DNA of 64,000 nt from Austropuccinia psidii (GCA_023105745.1 JALGQZ010000004.1:40004437-40068436), one strand, 5' to 3'; shown: positions 20,590 to 33,320, counted from the stretch's first letter. The notes: generated by a model not told the origin, from the sequence alone. Numbers and translations: made by a program.

Positions 20590-22085
20590 AGGATGGACAG
20601 TAACTGTCATATTGTATGCCAACTTCTAATGAAAGACTGTAAAGCCCCATCACTTTCATCCAAACTAGATGAAGTATGGAAAAAAGTATATTATGAAGGA
20701 AGATTAAACCTCCTTGATGGAATCCTCTATCATAGGAATAAACATACATGTGTTATGTCTTTTACAGATAGAACTCTGATGAACACTATACTACATGAAT
20801 GTCATGATATTGTTGCATCTGGAGATGCCTCATAAGACAGGACACTAGAAAGGGTAAAAACCTTCCCTTGGTGGCCAAATTGGAGAAATGATGTTGAAGA
20901 ATACTGCCAAACCTGTAACACATGTCAAAAAGAAAACAGAGCCACAGGCAAGAAATTTGGAATGATGATCCAAATCCAAGAACCAAAATCCCCATGTGAA
21001 ATAGTTCACATGGATTGGGTAACATCCTTGTCTCCAGGATGAGAGAGAAGTTATAATGCATGCCTATAACTGGCTGACCGATACAGAAAAACTCCAATGT
21101 TCTTAACATGTCATAAAGATGACACAGCTATGGACACAGCCATAATGATATGGAATAAAGGCATTAGCCACACAGGCTTATTCCAAAATATCATAAGTGA
21201 CAGAGACCCAAGATTCACCTCAGAATTATGGAAAAACCTCCATAACTTGTTTGAAACAAATTTTTCATTCTCCACAGCATACCACCCTCAAGCTGATGGT
21301 CTGGCAGAAACAATGATACAAACCTTAGAAGATATGATCAGATATTCTGTGCTTATGGCCTAGAATTCAAAGAATCTGATGGCTTTACCCATGATTGGTG
21401 AAACTTGATACCATCTCTTGAGCTGGCATATAAAACATAAATCCACTCTTCAACTTGCAAAACACAAGCAATGTTAGAAAAGAGGTTGGAGTCCAAGACT
21501 TCCATATGATACTCTCAAAAAGGACTTAGTAGATATACATCCAACAGCAAGTAGCTTCAAAATGATTTTTGACAAAGCAAGACATCATGCAAACATATGT
21601 AGGCAATATTCTTTCAAATATGCAAAGAAGATGGTATAGAAGTCATAAAACACCTAACTTTAAAATAGGAGACTTCGTCTTAGTATCAACTCTGAATTTT
21701 AACAATATCAAAGGCCCAAAGAAATTGAAAGATTCCTTTGAAGGACCATCAACAATGAAAGAACTACATGGACTTAGTTCTGTGAAGCTATAACTCATAG
21801 GTGAATTAATGAATAAACACCCAGCTTTTCCTGTAAGCCTGATGAAACCTTACAGCTCAAGTGAGAAAAAGTTATTCCCCCTAAGGAATAAACCAACACT
21901 TAAAATTCCCCCTCTGGAGGAAGGAGAAGAAAGGATAATTGTAAGAGTCCTTAAAGAAAGGAGGACTAAAAGCAAAAAATAAAGAGAATACCTTGGGAGT
22001 ATTGAAACCCAACACAAGAAGATGAATGGCTACTTGAGAAATATATAACTACTGCTGATAGACAACCAAAAAGGTTCAGAAATGA
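20590..22085 (+). pseudogene. Element 3: integrase remnant
   Basis: The N-terminal zinc-binding part is seen in HECHDIVASGD (about 20797) and CQTCNTCQK (about 20906). The catalytic core shows D at HMDW (about 21007), D at ISDRDPRFTSELW (about 21190-21230) and E at YHPQADGLAETMIQTLE (about 21280-21330), so all three D,D-35-E positions can be read. The core is cut by stops near 20834, 21041 and 21361. The C-terminal part (about 21640-22085) contains pieces such as NFKIGDFVLVSTLNF and EDEWLLEKYITTADRQPKRF. No clear chromodomain could be read. Confidence 0.82.
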
Positions 22086-22110
22086 AAGAAAACTTTGAAG
22101 CTTTTAGATA
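22086..22110 (+). other. Element 3: region of the polypurine tract
   Basis: The bases before the LTR-C start at 22111 are GAAGCTTTTAGATA. The copy before 23948 reads GAGCCTTTGGGATA. A true purine run is not preserved, so this rests on position only. Confidence 0.35.
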
Positions 22111-23796
22111 TGACCACATATCCAAAAAGGTCACAAGAAAACTTTACAATAATTATTCTTTTAAAAGAATTATCTTAAAATAAGTGAAAATGCCATAAAT
22201 AGGCATAAATTCTTAATTACCTTAGATTCTAATGGGTAATAATTTGAAATAAACTACACCATTAGATTCCTTATGATAAAATACACATACATCATTTTTA
22301 TGTAATATCTTTAAAGTCAATAATTAACGACTAATAAGTAAGAATACCATAAAAAAGACATACATCCTTCTTTATTTTGGAGGCCAATGAAGTAACATCT
22401 GAGATAAATTGTACCATTGGATTCCCCATTTAAGCCTACACATATAAAACATTTATTTCATATTTGTAAATTCAATATTTAAGCAAATAATCTGAATATA
22501 TGCATTTTTATGAACTGTGCATATATCCATGGCTTTTAGCTCATATCCCTTAAAATACACATGATAGAGATTTAAACCAAAAATAAAGTTACCACTTAAT
22601 TACTTTATTAATACAGATATAAACTTCATTTAACAATTTATAAACAAGGATACAACACTTAAGGGTTTATTGGATATAATTGCTATAGCTGTTGACCACT
22701 TTGCTGTGAAAGTGGGCCAAACTTAGAATAAAGTGGATATTCAGGTTTTACTAGCTCATATGTGAAGAATGAGGTTTTTATTATCATTTTATTCAAGGTA
22801 AAACCCCTTGAAATTTTGGTGTGAAGTTTAAAATAGTGAATTTTGACAGAAAAGATGTGTTACAAGAAAAATAATCAAAAATAGAATGTCATCAAGCTTA
22901 GAGTCACAGTGAAAGCTCTAAATAATGGCATAATAATGAGATAAAATGGTTTAATTATGATGTAATCATCACTAAACATTAAAATAATGATCAATTCCAG
23001 TGGATACCTTCATTAAATGTCTACTAGAATACTGGTGGACTCTAGAAGGGAAGATTTTACTATAAATAGAGCTCCTTTTGCTATATTTCCCCTTCAGACT
23101 CAACAAAAACATTAAGTTATTAAACAAAAGCTAAAAGCTTTCTTCCTTTTGTATAAAACTGTTATATATTCAAAGAATAAAGTTTTTCTTTATTATAATC
23201 ATCAATTTTGATGTAATTGAATCAATTTTTAATTTTTTTTGTTAAATTTCTCTAAAAATCTCTAATTTCACTTAAAACCAAGAATATTTGTAATTTCTAT
23301 TAATTTTTATTGTAAATACAATTTAAATAAGTTGTATTTATATTTTTTGGTGTAAAATAATTCCAAATCATTATTTTAAGTGTTAAAATAAGGTTATTTT
23401 CTTTTTTTATAATTATTTCTCTTTATTATTAATTTCTAATAATTCCTAAATTAATATAAATAGTATTTATATTAATTCATAACTTTAGTATTAGTAATAT
23501 TATCCTCATAATTGTTTTTTATTATTAAAAAACAATTTTTTATGCCTTTATTATTTTTTTGTAACAATAATAAAGTGTCACAAATATATTAATTACTTTA
23601 TTATATCAATCTTTCTAATATATAATCTATATTACTATATTCATTTAATAATATAAATATTTTACGCCATAATTTCATAATTCTTTATTAGTATAGTTAT
23701 CTTCTATCTTACTCTTTAAATTTAGTAACAACATTTAGAGTGCAATAAGTCAAATATTAGTAATTCTTACTTATTTTTTCATATTCAAACCTTATA
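22111..23796 (+). repeat. LTR-C copy 2 (1686 bp)
   Basis: This starts TGACCACATATCC and ends CCTTATA. It aligns with copy 3 throughout, but lacks about 245 bp after AAAATAGAATGTCATCAAG (near 22890) that copies 1 and 3 keep. The length difference (1931 against 1686) equals that gap. Confidence 0.8.
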
Positions 23797-23947
23797 AAAA
23801 CCTAAAGAATAGAAATGTTAAGAATCATTGAGCTTCAAGACTAATAAAGTATAATGAAGAGGTAGGATAGTGGATGATACCCTAATTAAATATATCATAT
23901 TGTGGTACAATTGTTTTTGGTGGTAGGGAATGTGAGCCTTTGGGATA
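23797..23947 (+). other. Short internal remnant between LTR-C copies 2 and 3
   Basis: 151 bp with no coding content. Its last bases (GAGCCTTTGGGATA) resemble the end of an element 3 internal region, which suggests it is what is left of a second internal region. Confidence 0.55.
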
Positions 23948-25878
23948 TGAACACATACCCAAAAAGTTCACAAGAAAACTTTACAATAATTATTTCTTGA
24001 AATAATTATCTTAAAATAAGTGAAAACATCATAAATAGGCATAAGTTGTGAAATTACCTTAGATTATAATTAGTAAAAATTTGAAATAAATTACACCATT
24101 AGCTTTCCCATGATAAAATACACATATATCATTTTTATGGCATATCTGTAAAGTCAATACTTAATGAGTAATGAGTACAGATACTATAAAAAAGACATGA
24201 ATTCTCATTTATCTCAGAGGCCAATGAAACAACATGTGAAATAAATTCCTTCATTGGAATCAAAATTACAGAATATACATATAATATCTTTATGTAATAT
24301 TTGTAAAGTCAATATTTAAGGAAATAACCTGAATATATGCACTTTTATGGTCAGTGCATATATTCATGGTTTTTAGCTCATATCTCTTAAAATACACATG
24401 ATAGAGATTTGAACCAAAAATAAAGCTACCAAATAATTATTGTAGCAATACAGATATAAGCTTCATTTCAAAAGTCATAAAAAAGGTTATAACTTGTAAG
24501 GGTTTATTGAAAGAAATTGCTACAGCTGTTGACCACTTTGTTGTCAAAGTGGTCTAAACTGAGAATAAAGTAGATATTCAGGCTCTACTAATTCATATAG
24601 GAAGAATTATGCCTTTTTTGTCATTATATTCAAGGTAAAGCCCTTTGAAATAATGGTTTAAATTTTAAAGTAGTGAATTTTGACAGAAAAGATGAGTTAC
24701 AAGAAAAATCATCAAAAATAGAGTTTTGATCATGTAATTAAATTCTCTTGGAAGCTGAATCATTATATGTCAAGATATCAGAACTCACTCTCTAAATGGC
24801 TGTAGCATGTATAAATTAAATTTTGTTAATGATCAAAATTTAAGCTTAAAACTGATCACTTATGATCACTCACTGTAATATTATTTGAAGTTTAACAGTT
24901 ATATAAGTGATAAAACTGGTAAATACTACTAAAATATGATCAATACCGATAAAATACACAAAGTTTAGGCTTCTTCCAAAGCCTATTATTTCATAAAACT
25001 TAGAGTTATGGTGATAACTCTAAATCATGGCATAATGATGAGATAAGATGGTTTAATCATGACTTAATCATCACTAAACCTTAAACTACTGATCAATTCC
25101 AGTGGATACCATCAGTAAGCGTCGACTAGAAGCCTGTTGGATGCTAGGAGGGAATACCTTACTATAAATAGAGCTCTTTTTACTCTATTTCCCCCTCAGA
25201 TGCATCAAAAACAGTAAAACATTAAATTAAAAGGTAATTTCTTTATTCTTTATATATAAATTCATTATATTATTAAATACCTAATATTATCTTCACTATA
25301 ATCACCAATATTGACGTCATTACATCAAATCTTTAATTGTTTTTGTTAAAATTTTCTCTAAGACTCTAAATCCATGTAAAACCAAGAATATTTCTAATTT
25401 CTTTTATTTTTATTTGCAAATACAGCTTAAACAGATTTTCTTTACTTTATTTGGCGTAAATTCATCCAAAATCATTATATTAAGCATTGAAAGTAGGTTA
25501 TTTCACTTATTCTAATCTTTTTCTCTCTATTATTATTTCTAAAAAACCTTCTATTAATATAAAAAATATTTATATTAATATATAGCTTTAATATTAGTAA
25601 TATTAATTTTCGAAATTGTTTTTTATTACTAAATAAAAACTTCTTACCAATTTATTATTTGTTGGTAGCTATAATAAATTGCCATAAATATATCAATTAA
25701 TAAATATTAATATATTTACTTCTATTATATTATTAAATTTATTCAATAACATAGTTATTTTATGCCATAATCATAATAATTATTATTATCTCATTATCAA
25801 AACTTTATAAGGAAATTTACAGTACAATAAGTATAATATTTGTAATATTCTCTTATTGCTTCATAGTGAAACCTTACA
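23948..25878 (+). repeat. LTR-C copy 3 (1931 bp)
   Basis: This is the longest LTR-C copy. It starts TGAACACATACCC and ends CCTTACA. It contains AT-rich inverted repeats, including CAATTTATTAT/ATAATAAATTG (25648-25658 and 25671-25681), whose arms co-vary with the other copies. Confidence 0.8.
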
Positions 25879-25883
25879 TTTAT

Positions 25884-26267
25884 CCCCCAGTTAATTAATA
25901 TATTTTGATTTCATTTTCTCTTTATTTATATTTTCATTTTGCTAAGTGAATATTGATACTATCAAGTCAGTCACTTAGCACCTGTTCTTTTCTTTCTTTG
26001 CCTGTCATTAGATATTGGTGATCATATCCTTTATCAATTCCATTTTTCATTCTGGAAGGTTGAAAAAGTGATTAAGAACTTACTTGGTTGGCTCTTTGGC
26101 CATTTGGCTTCCTTTTCTCTTATTGAATCTTATCTTGTACTTGCATATCTCTTAGAGAAATTGTTTTTATTTTATTTTATCTTCTTCAATCTTGAGAGTC
26201 TTCCAAGTGAGAACCCTGATTGCTGAGTGCTAGGCCACTCTTGTTATTCCCAAGAGCGCCTGTGACA
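25884..26267 (+). repeat. LTR-B fragment (3' end)
   Basis: This matches 13500-13895 from CCCCCAGTTAATT to CCTGTGACA. The 5' part of the LTR is missing. It ends exactly where the reverse transcriptase relic of element 4 begins. Confidence 0.8.
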
Positions 26268-26560
26268 ACACATCATTGATGTTATTCTCAATTTTTTTCC
26301 TAGTCTCCACGCTAGCTGTGTATGGTGGTCTTCTGAGAATAGATAGATAGGGACTTTCTAAATCCAGATATAATTATATATCATTTCCTTTAATTTTTCC
26401 TAGGGGTTCATGCCCAATTGCAATATATTCTACGTGCTTTATCAATATTTCAAGTAAGTTGATTTTCACTTTACTGGTGAGCTGTGTTCCATATGGGGCT
26501 TCTTTGAAGTCTTCCAGTGAGTCCTTAACAATGATTTTATTTTTCATGTGATTTATGTCA
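26268..26560 (-). pseudogene. Element 4: truncated start of reverse transcriptase
   Basis: On the minus strand the peptides VKDSLEDFKEAPYG, EPLGKIKGNDI and SPYLSILRRPPYTAS match the N-terminal region of Ty3/Gypsy reverse transcriptase (compare KPYPPPLKRPAYPAS in element 3). A TAA interrupts it after GNDI. It stops at 26268, where LTR-B ends, so the remaining domains have been lost or displaced by that insertion. It shows that the element 2 family once had a reverse transcriptase. Confidence 0.75.
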
Positions 26561-26578
26561 AAAGGAAAGCTTTTTTCT

Positions 26579-29175
26579 TTATTTTTTTATGGTTAGATAT
26601 CTTTTCTTACTATTACAAATTCCCATACCATTAATTCTCTGGTATTCTGTTCCCAGAAGGAATCCTTGTACTTGTGCATTTTCTAAGACTACAAATTCAG
26701 GTTTCAGTCTGAAATTGCCTTTCTTTTGTGGGAGAATTATCTCTTTGATAAATTTCCCCAGGAAATTCATTTTCCATGATGAACTTTTAAAGATCCTAGC
26801 TTTTGTTGAAATCAGTTCCTTTTCCTATTTGAAGAAGTGGCTGTTCAGATATTCTTTTGCCACTATGGAGAAACTATCTCCTGTGTCACTTATCATGGGG
26901 AATTTCCAATTATCAATGTAAACTGTCAGTTTTTTGGGTGTTCCATGAATAAATTCCATCCCCTTGTTTGTTGTTACCAAAAATTCTTTTTTGTCCTGTG
27001 GAAGCTTATAGAGCTGCTTGTCTGTTGTCACTTGTGGGATTCCTGAGTCTGATTAATTTTTTTGTATTTCCAGTGAATCCTCTTCATTGAATTCCACTAT
27101 ATATTCTTCCATGTGTTCAGATTCACTCTTTGAATCTTCTCTAAGACTATTTTCCATGCTACCTGAATCAGATTTGTCACCTACTGGTTCTTCTTCTGAT
27201 TCCTCATTTATTTAATATATCTTATTTCTTTATCTTGTTCATTTTTTTGAATATTGATCTGGTGATCCACAGTTGTGGAACACATATTTGGCTTTTGGGG
27301 TCTCTGTCCCCTTTACTTTATTTATTTCTTTTACTTCATACTTTTTTTGTCTTTGAAGTTCATTTTTTAAGAGGTGTACCTCCAAATAGATGTCTTTTTC
27401 CTTACATCTTCTATTATTTGTTCCATGTCATCCATTCTTCTTGTTTTTCTGCATCTTCATTTTACTGCATGTTCCAAATCTCCTGCTAGTTTTTTCAGGA
27501 TTCTATGGCTCCTCATTTCTATTTTCAGTTTTGAATAAATGGATTCGGGTCTGTTTTTTTTAAGACTCCATTAATATGGTTCTTTTTATGTGGATCATTT
27601 ATCACTCTCAAAGTAAATGATCTTTCTCCAAATCCATGTACAACTGTTCTGGTTTCTCCACCATGGGCAGCTTTTTCTGCCATGTATTTCTTTCATTTAA
27701 GTGTACCATATTTTTTCATGGCCGCTGAATGCAGTTTTGAGTCTTGTTTTGCTTCAATAGTCTGGTATTTTTGGGAAATCAACAAATAGTTAATCAATAT
27801 AATCAATGAGCTTCATATGATCATATTCTCCAGCTACTGAGAATCTTGGCCAATTTACCACTTCTGGTAATTTCTTAAGTGCACTTTTTTTTCTGAGTAG
27901 CTTAGGCTTTCACCATCTTGGTAAATTGACTCTGAACTCAACCCTGGTTCCTGGTATTCATGTCCCTGTTTGTTTGATTTATCCTTTTTTTTACGTTTTG
28001 AGAGTTATTGATTATGGCCTCATTACCTTGTTTTTTTGGGGGAAAAGATTTTCTTCTTGTTCCTCTTTCCCATAGAGTTAGTCAATCTCCTTTCCAAGAG
28101 TTTCCCACTGCCGATGGGAATTTCTCATATCCATCCTTACAGCTTGTTGTTTCTCCAATATTGATTTCAACAGTCTGTTAGTTTTTTCAAATTCTGTCCA
28201 AACCTTGGCCAAATTTTTGTTTAATTCTTTAATAACTTCTTCTTGGAAGGAATTTCCCTCCATCATTTTTTTCAATTCTTTCTTCATATTTTGTGATTTT
28301 TCATGTGTCCACTCCATTAATTGGGCCAATTTGTCCCATGTTAATTTATCATTCACAGGCTCATTTCTTTTGAATTCATGGGTTTTAATTGAATTTTCAT
28401 TAATTAGTAAAGGGTCTATTTATTCTGAAGTATTTATAATATCTTTATGTACAACTAATTTTTGCTTTTGTGTACCTCTTGGACTAAGCTCATTAGTTTC
28501 TTCATCAAGTGTTCTTCTTTTTTCTTCTGGTTGAAAGAATCTTTGTTTTTCCCTTGAGCTTCTTCTCTTCTGCTGGAAGCTACCAGCGATTATTGGGGTT
28601 CCTGGGATTAATTTTCCCTTTCCTTTTAAGACCTGGACCCTGTTGACTGTTGTGGTGAAGATTGGACTTCTTCTTCCCTGTCTTGAGGTACCTGAATCTG
28701 CCTGGGCTCTTCCATATTCCAATAGTTCTCTATCTCTTGTATGGCTTCCTGGTTCTCTCTTTTTCTGGTTTCTCTTTCTTACAAGAGCTTGAAATTCCTG
28801 CTGGGATTCCAACAGTCCATTTCTTCTATGAGATCAATTGATTTCATTATCTTGAGACAGATCTTCTTGGTTTTTATTTCTACTTCTGCCCATGATTCTT
28901 CCATACTGAAAATTTTGTTTTACATACTCCATGTTAAAGGTTTTTCTAGGAGTTTGTGGATTTGCATGACCTGTTCTGCATCTTTTCAATCGCCTTGTTG
29001 GACTTCTGGGTTGAATTTGATCTGGAATATGACTTTGGGAAGTATTTCCCTGTTGGTAAGTCCTTTTCTGGTCATTTGGTTCAGTGATTTTTTGTCTTCT
29101 TCTTCTGTTTTGTATTGGCCAGTGTTCTGGCTTATTTCTTTGGAATATAAGATCTCTAAGAAGTAGAGGTGTCAT
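26579..29175 (-). pseudogene. Element 4: Gag-protease remnant
   Basis: Starting at the ATG at 29175 (MTPLLLRDLIFQRNKPE), this aligns with the intact element 2 protein from its first residue. Pieces are 28834-29175, 28420-28812 and 28078-28356 (coiled coil, WTEFEKTNRLLKSILEKQQA). A capsid part lies at about 27490-27880 and a damaged zinc knuckle at about 27240-27270 (HNCGSPDQYS, first Cys lost). The protease spans 26579-27031: the active site reads SDTGDSFSIVAKEYL, so the Ala after the catalytic DTG is Asp, and the FLLGTEYQRI strand is present. More than ten frame breaks separate the pieces. The function is as for element 2, now lost. Confidence 0.82.
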
Positions 29176-30323
29176 TTCAATATTGTTAAAATATGACAGA
29201 CAACAAAAACATTTGTATTTTCAAGGTTTATTTACCTTTAGCAGCTGCTTGTCAAAATTGGTGTTCTATACTCTTTGGCAACTTGCCTTTGGAGCTTACA
29301 ATTGGGTTAATAACAGCTATTTTCTGTCTTTATACTGGTTTTAGTGATCCAACTTGCTTGGTTGGTGCTCTTCTGGGTTTCTTGTCCCTTGGTACAGCTG
29401 TTGGTGTCCACTTGTTTGAGCTTATGGACACTTAAACATGTCTTTTCTGCTATCCTTTTGATTTTTTCAGAGGCTCCCTCTCTTCTGAGGCTGTCATAGA
29501 GGGATTTCCTTGTGACTGGGTCTCCAGTGGAGTATAGTATTTCCCCACTTTTTCAGACAAAGGAAAAAATTTTGTATATTAGTTTATGATCAAACAAAAG
29601 ATTTAAATTTGATTATGCTGTTAATTTTAATGTTTTGAAGTGTTTTTATATGTTTTTTCATGGTTTTCTTATAAATAACAGTTTTGTTGGAGATTTCACC
29701 TATAATTTATAAGTAAAAATGGTAATATCCAAGTTTTTTGTGAATGATTCACTTGAATATTGTTGTGTTTTGAGTTTTCAATATAAAAACACATCAAACT
29801 TCTTAATTTTAATAAGCTTTATTCTTCTAAATATTATTAAAATAATATTTATCTTAACATTTGATTACTTATTAAAGTATTAGTTTTCTACAGGTTTTCA
29901 TTTCAATTTGAGTGACACCTGTTTTTAAATGAATATTTAGTTAAAATATCCATTTCAAGTAATCAATAACTATTTTTTTTTTGATTTAATAATAAATTAT
30001 TAGCAAATATTTTTTCTTATAACTTTTCATGCACTTTGGTGAAAAATAATAGCTCAAATATTAAAATATGTAAGAACACTGAATAAATATAGAGTACATG
30101 TGCCCTTACTCAATAAAAAAACATATTTTTTCAAAACAAAATTCAAGGTTGTATATAGTATATAATAATATAGTATATATTTACAGTTAAAGTAGTAAAG
30201 AATAATAACAAATTGGAAATTAACCCACTTTTCTAGTAAAATACCTTTAAAAATTGTGAAATTACGCCAAAATGCGTCCAAAACACATCCAATAAGGTTT
30301 AAAATCATGGCCAGGCTTCAAAT
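29176..30323 (-). other. Element 4: leader and mutated primer-binding site
   Basis: Non-coding. The gag-proximal 100 bp resemble 9500-9620. The LTR-proximal part ends in a mutated version of the element 2 primer site (GCCTGGCCATGATTTTAAACC on the minus strand). Short open frames here are not conserved. Confidence 0.6.
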
Positions 30324-31806
30324 ATTCAGGGTGATTCTATATAATAGATATAATAAAGTAGCTACAAGTTGGAATTATGACCGTTCCTTGGTAAAATGAA
30401 TCAATTTTGAATAAAAAGTTCCTACTGTTACATGGTAACAGTGATGATGAGTCTACTGAGGACCTGGGTTGAAGTATGTTGTTATCTCTTAATTTGAAGA
30501 CTACTGAAATAATTATTTCTTTAATTATATCAAAATGATGCTAAGGACACTACTTTTTAATAACAGTTTTGTCATGTAAGAACAATAGTAAAATGATAAG
30601 ATGGGTCTTTTCCCCTGAGGAAAGACCTGCTTTTATCTCTTCTTGGGAATGCTAAGGCTAATAAGCTCTTAATACATCTTCAGAGTGAAAGCTTCCACTC
30701 CGAAGGCTGAATTGTGGGTCTATATCGATTCTGACATCATTATAGTCAGAAATGTAGCTTTGGGACCGCAAATGATTATTCTAGAAAAATTCAGGGTGAA
30801 AGACCTTTTCACAGGCCATTTCAGCACTGCTATTACATATCTAGGCTGTTTTAATTACTAATATTATTCATCTTGGAAGGTTTTAAGATTTAAACTAGTA
30901 TTATTTTGACTATAAGACCAGTATTGGTCAAAAATCTTGCAGCCAAGGTATCTCAGTCCGTTTTTGAGATATCAATAATAAAAGATAATTGAATTTAAGG
31001 GGTTAATGAAATAGTAAGTTTTCAATTTTTTATGTTCACCCCTTTCAAAAAGTACAGATGTTATAAGGGTTTTTAGTTTTTTGATGTATTTTTGTACATC
31101 AGTATATGGCTTCATAAACTTCCAAGGCAAATATCTCTGTCAATTCACAAGATATCAGAATTTAAATTATACATAATTTAAAGGCTTGATAGGCTTCAAA
31201 ATTTGGTCTACTTCACTGTACAGCTGTATATATATATGGCAAAGATATGGGGGTTTCTATATAATTTTTTTTTCAGAAAACCAGTATTTGGATTGTTAAA
31301 CTTTTGATCCAACATCTCTCTGAAGGTTTTGCAAGTTAAGGGGTTAGGGGTATCTAAAATTGAATCTATCACCAAGATAATTAATTTTTGTGTACCTTTG
31401 CACAGTTTCTTATAAACCTGCTTTGACGTTTTAGGGGTTCTTAGTGAATAAAGGTGGTATAAATGTATCTCCCAAAAAAGTAATTCTGATCAGAGGTGGA
31501 TGGTACAATTTAATAGCTCTCCTCAAGAGATTTAAGAAAAACCCCATATTGGTGAGTTTTGCATTAAATATGCATACATTAGATGAGAGTTGAAAATAAA
31601 GGTTTTTCTTATTTCATTTCATCCTTGACAGGGAATATCTTTTTCCTTTTTTATCCTATTTTTTCAAGGTTTGTATATTTATATTTGTGGATTTTCTTTT
31701 TTTATATCATACCTGTAATGGCTATGTTTCTTCAACACTAGTCATACCATTATTTATGGTATTTTGGATGTTATTCTGGTGCTCTGTTTAGAGTCACAGA
31801 CTGACA
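30324..31806 (-). repeat. Element 4: 5' LTR (1483 bp), same family as the element 2 LTR
   Basis: Aligned end to end with 11546-13043: GAGGACCTGGGTTG, TCTTTTCCCCTGAGGAAAGACCTGC, CAGGCCATTTCAGCA, and the terminus CACAGACTGACA. The palindromes are partly decayed, and the 183-bp unit spacing is kept (about 30947, 31130 and 31311). Confidence 0.85.
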
Positions 31807-32196
31807 AAATATATGTCAAATCAATCTATCAAAAATCAATATCAAATTGAAATCCTTCTATGAATCAAAATTCATTTTGATGAATGAAGATCATGAATTA
31901 GTTACATTTTTTAATAAATCTGAAGATTAAAACAAACCTGTGACCTAAATTATAATTTAGTGGAATAAGAAATGACTAAAAATGGTCAGCCACACAATTT
32001 TAAGAGAAAATAAAATTTTTATCAATATTGAAAGGAAATCACAAATAGAAATTATTTTCCAAGAATGAAAGAGTGATTGAAAATTGAGATATTTCCAGAA
32101 AAAGTCATTAAGATAATAAAAGCATCATAATTGATGTATTAATGATTTCAAAAAATAAAAATTGAAAGAATCAATTATGAGTTAATTAATCTAATG
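31807..32196. other. Unassigned AT-rich spacer
   Basis: 390 bp with no open frame and no match noticed elsewhere in the window. Confidence 0.4.
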
Positions 32197-33320
32197 TCAC
32201 AGGGGCTATTGGGAATATCAAGATTATCCTCGCACTCAGGAATCGGGAATTCACTTGGAATACTCTGAATAATTGAAGAAATAAGAAAAAGTATATTTCT
32301 TTAACAGGAATAATAAAAAATAAGAAAGAAATCCAAATCGCCAAAGAGAATTCTCAGTAGGTCCTTTATTAACTTTTTCAAGCTTCTAGAAATAATAATG
32401 GAGTTAGTAAATAATATGGCCACTGATATCCACTCACAGGCAAGAAGAAAGGTGAAGATGACTTACTTGATAATATCAGTATTCACTATCAAGATGAGAT
32501 AAAATAAAAGATAAAAGGGAATCATACTAGATGCATAAACTGGGGGAAAACCCCTCAAGGGTTGAAAAAGAGGCTTTTATATATGACAAGCTGAGAGCTT
32601 TACTCCTTCGGGCTAACAATTGGGCTGTGATAATTTCATGAGGAGATGTAAACCTGGCCAAATTGGGACATAAAATGGGTTGAATGATCTTCCCAGGGGC
32701 TATGTTTAAAATAAAGGCCTCTATGCAACAAGTCTTTATTTAAATTAATGTGTTTTCTGAGTTGGATTGATGTAAAATTGACATTTGAGAGCTCATTTGG
32801 AACTTCCTCTCAAATATCCCCTTAAGAATGAACCGCCAGTAATCCCTTGCAGGAATAATGTACAAACAAGGATATCCAATGACTTCTTGATGACACAATT
32901 GATATTTGAAAAGAACACTTTCACCTGAGTCTTGATGAATACTCTGGATAATGTTATGAAATTTTGGGCTGCGGAAATAACCTTGTGGTATTTGCACCAT
33001 TAGATTGCTTGTGGAATAGATGCATAATGGTGTATAACAACATTGATGGAATATTTAATTATTATAGTTGGAAAGTTTCCAGAGGTATTTTTAGAGGATT
33101 TCTGGAAGGAAACTGCAAGAAAAAAAATCTTGGGTGGCTTCAGGAATTTTAAAGGTGTTTTGGCCATTTTGGGGTTCTTGGCCAAAACCCAGCCTGAAAA
33201 GGCTTAAAACTGTATTTTCACAAAGGTGTGCACAATTTGAAAATTTAGCAATTAAGCCCCTAATGGTGTAATATGAGCGTTTTTGCATATCTCTCATAAT
33301 CGAAGGGAAAATGAAATTTT
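32197..33320 (-). repeat. LTR-B copy, inverted
   Basis: The complement of 13044-13895 and of about 37090-38409, starting at its 3' terminus (TGTCACAGG at 32196-32204). The block CACCATTATGCATCTATTCC and the preceding ATTGTTATA match the other copies. The outer end is approximate. Confidence 0.65.

Larger units (their letters stand above)
13896..25878 (+). mobile_element. Element 3: decayed Ty3/Gypsy gag-pol retrotransposon with LTR-C
   Basis: A plus-strand element with the order partial LTR-C, primer site, gag, protease, reverse transcriptase, RNase H, integrase, LTR-C, a 151-bp internal remnant, LTR-C. The protease-RT-RNase H-integrase order is diagnostic of Ty3/Gypsy. Every domain carries stops or frameshifts and some catalytic residues are lost, so it is inactive. 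Its 5' LTR lacks about the first 700 bp and abuts the end of LTR-B at 13895/13896. Its last LTR ends at 25878, five bases before an LTR-B fragment. It shares its primer-site sequence with element 2. Confidence 0.85.
26268..31806 (-). mobile_element. Element 4: decayed relative of element 2 (5' half)
   Basis: On the minus strand: 5' LTR (30324-31806), mutated primer site, shortened leader, gag, protease and the first part of reverse transcriptase. It aligns with element 2 across LTR, leader and gag, but carries many stops and frameshifts and is cut at 26268. The leader lacks the long tandem array of element 2 (about 1.15 kb against 2.05 kb). Confidence 0.82.
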
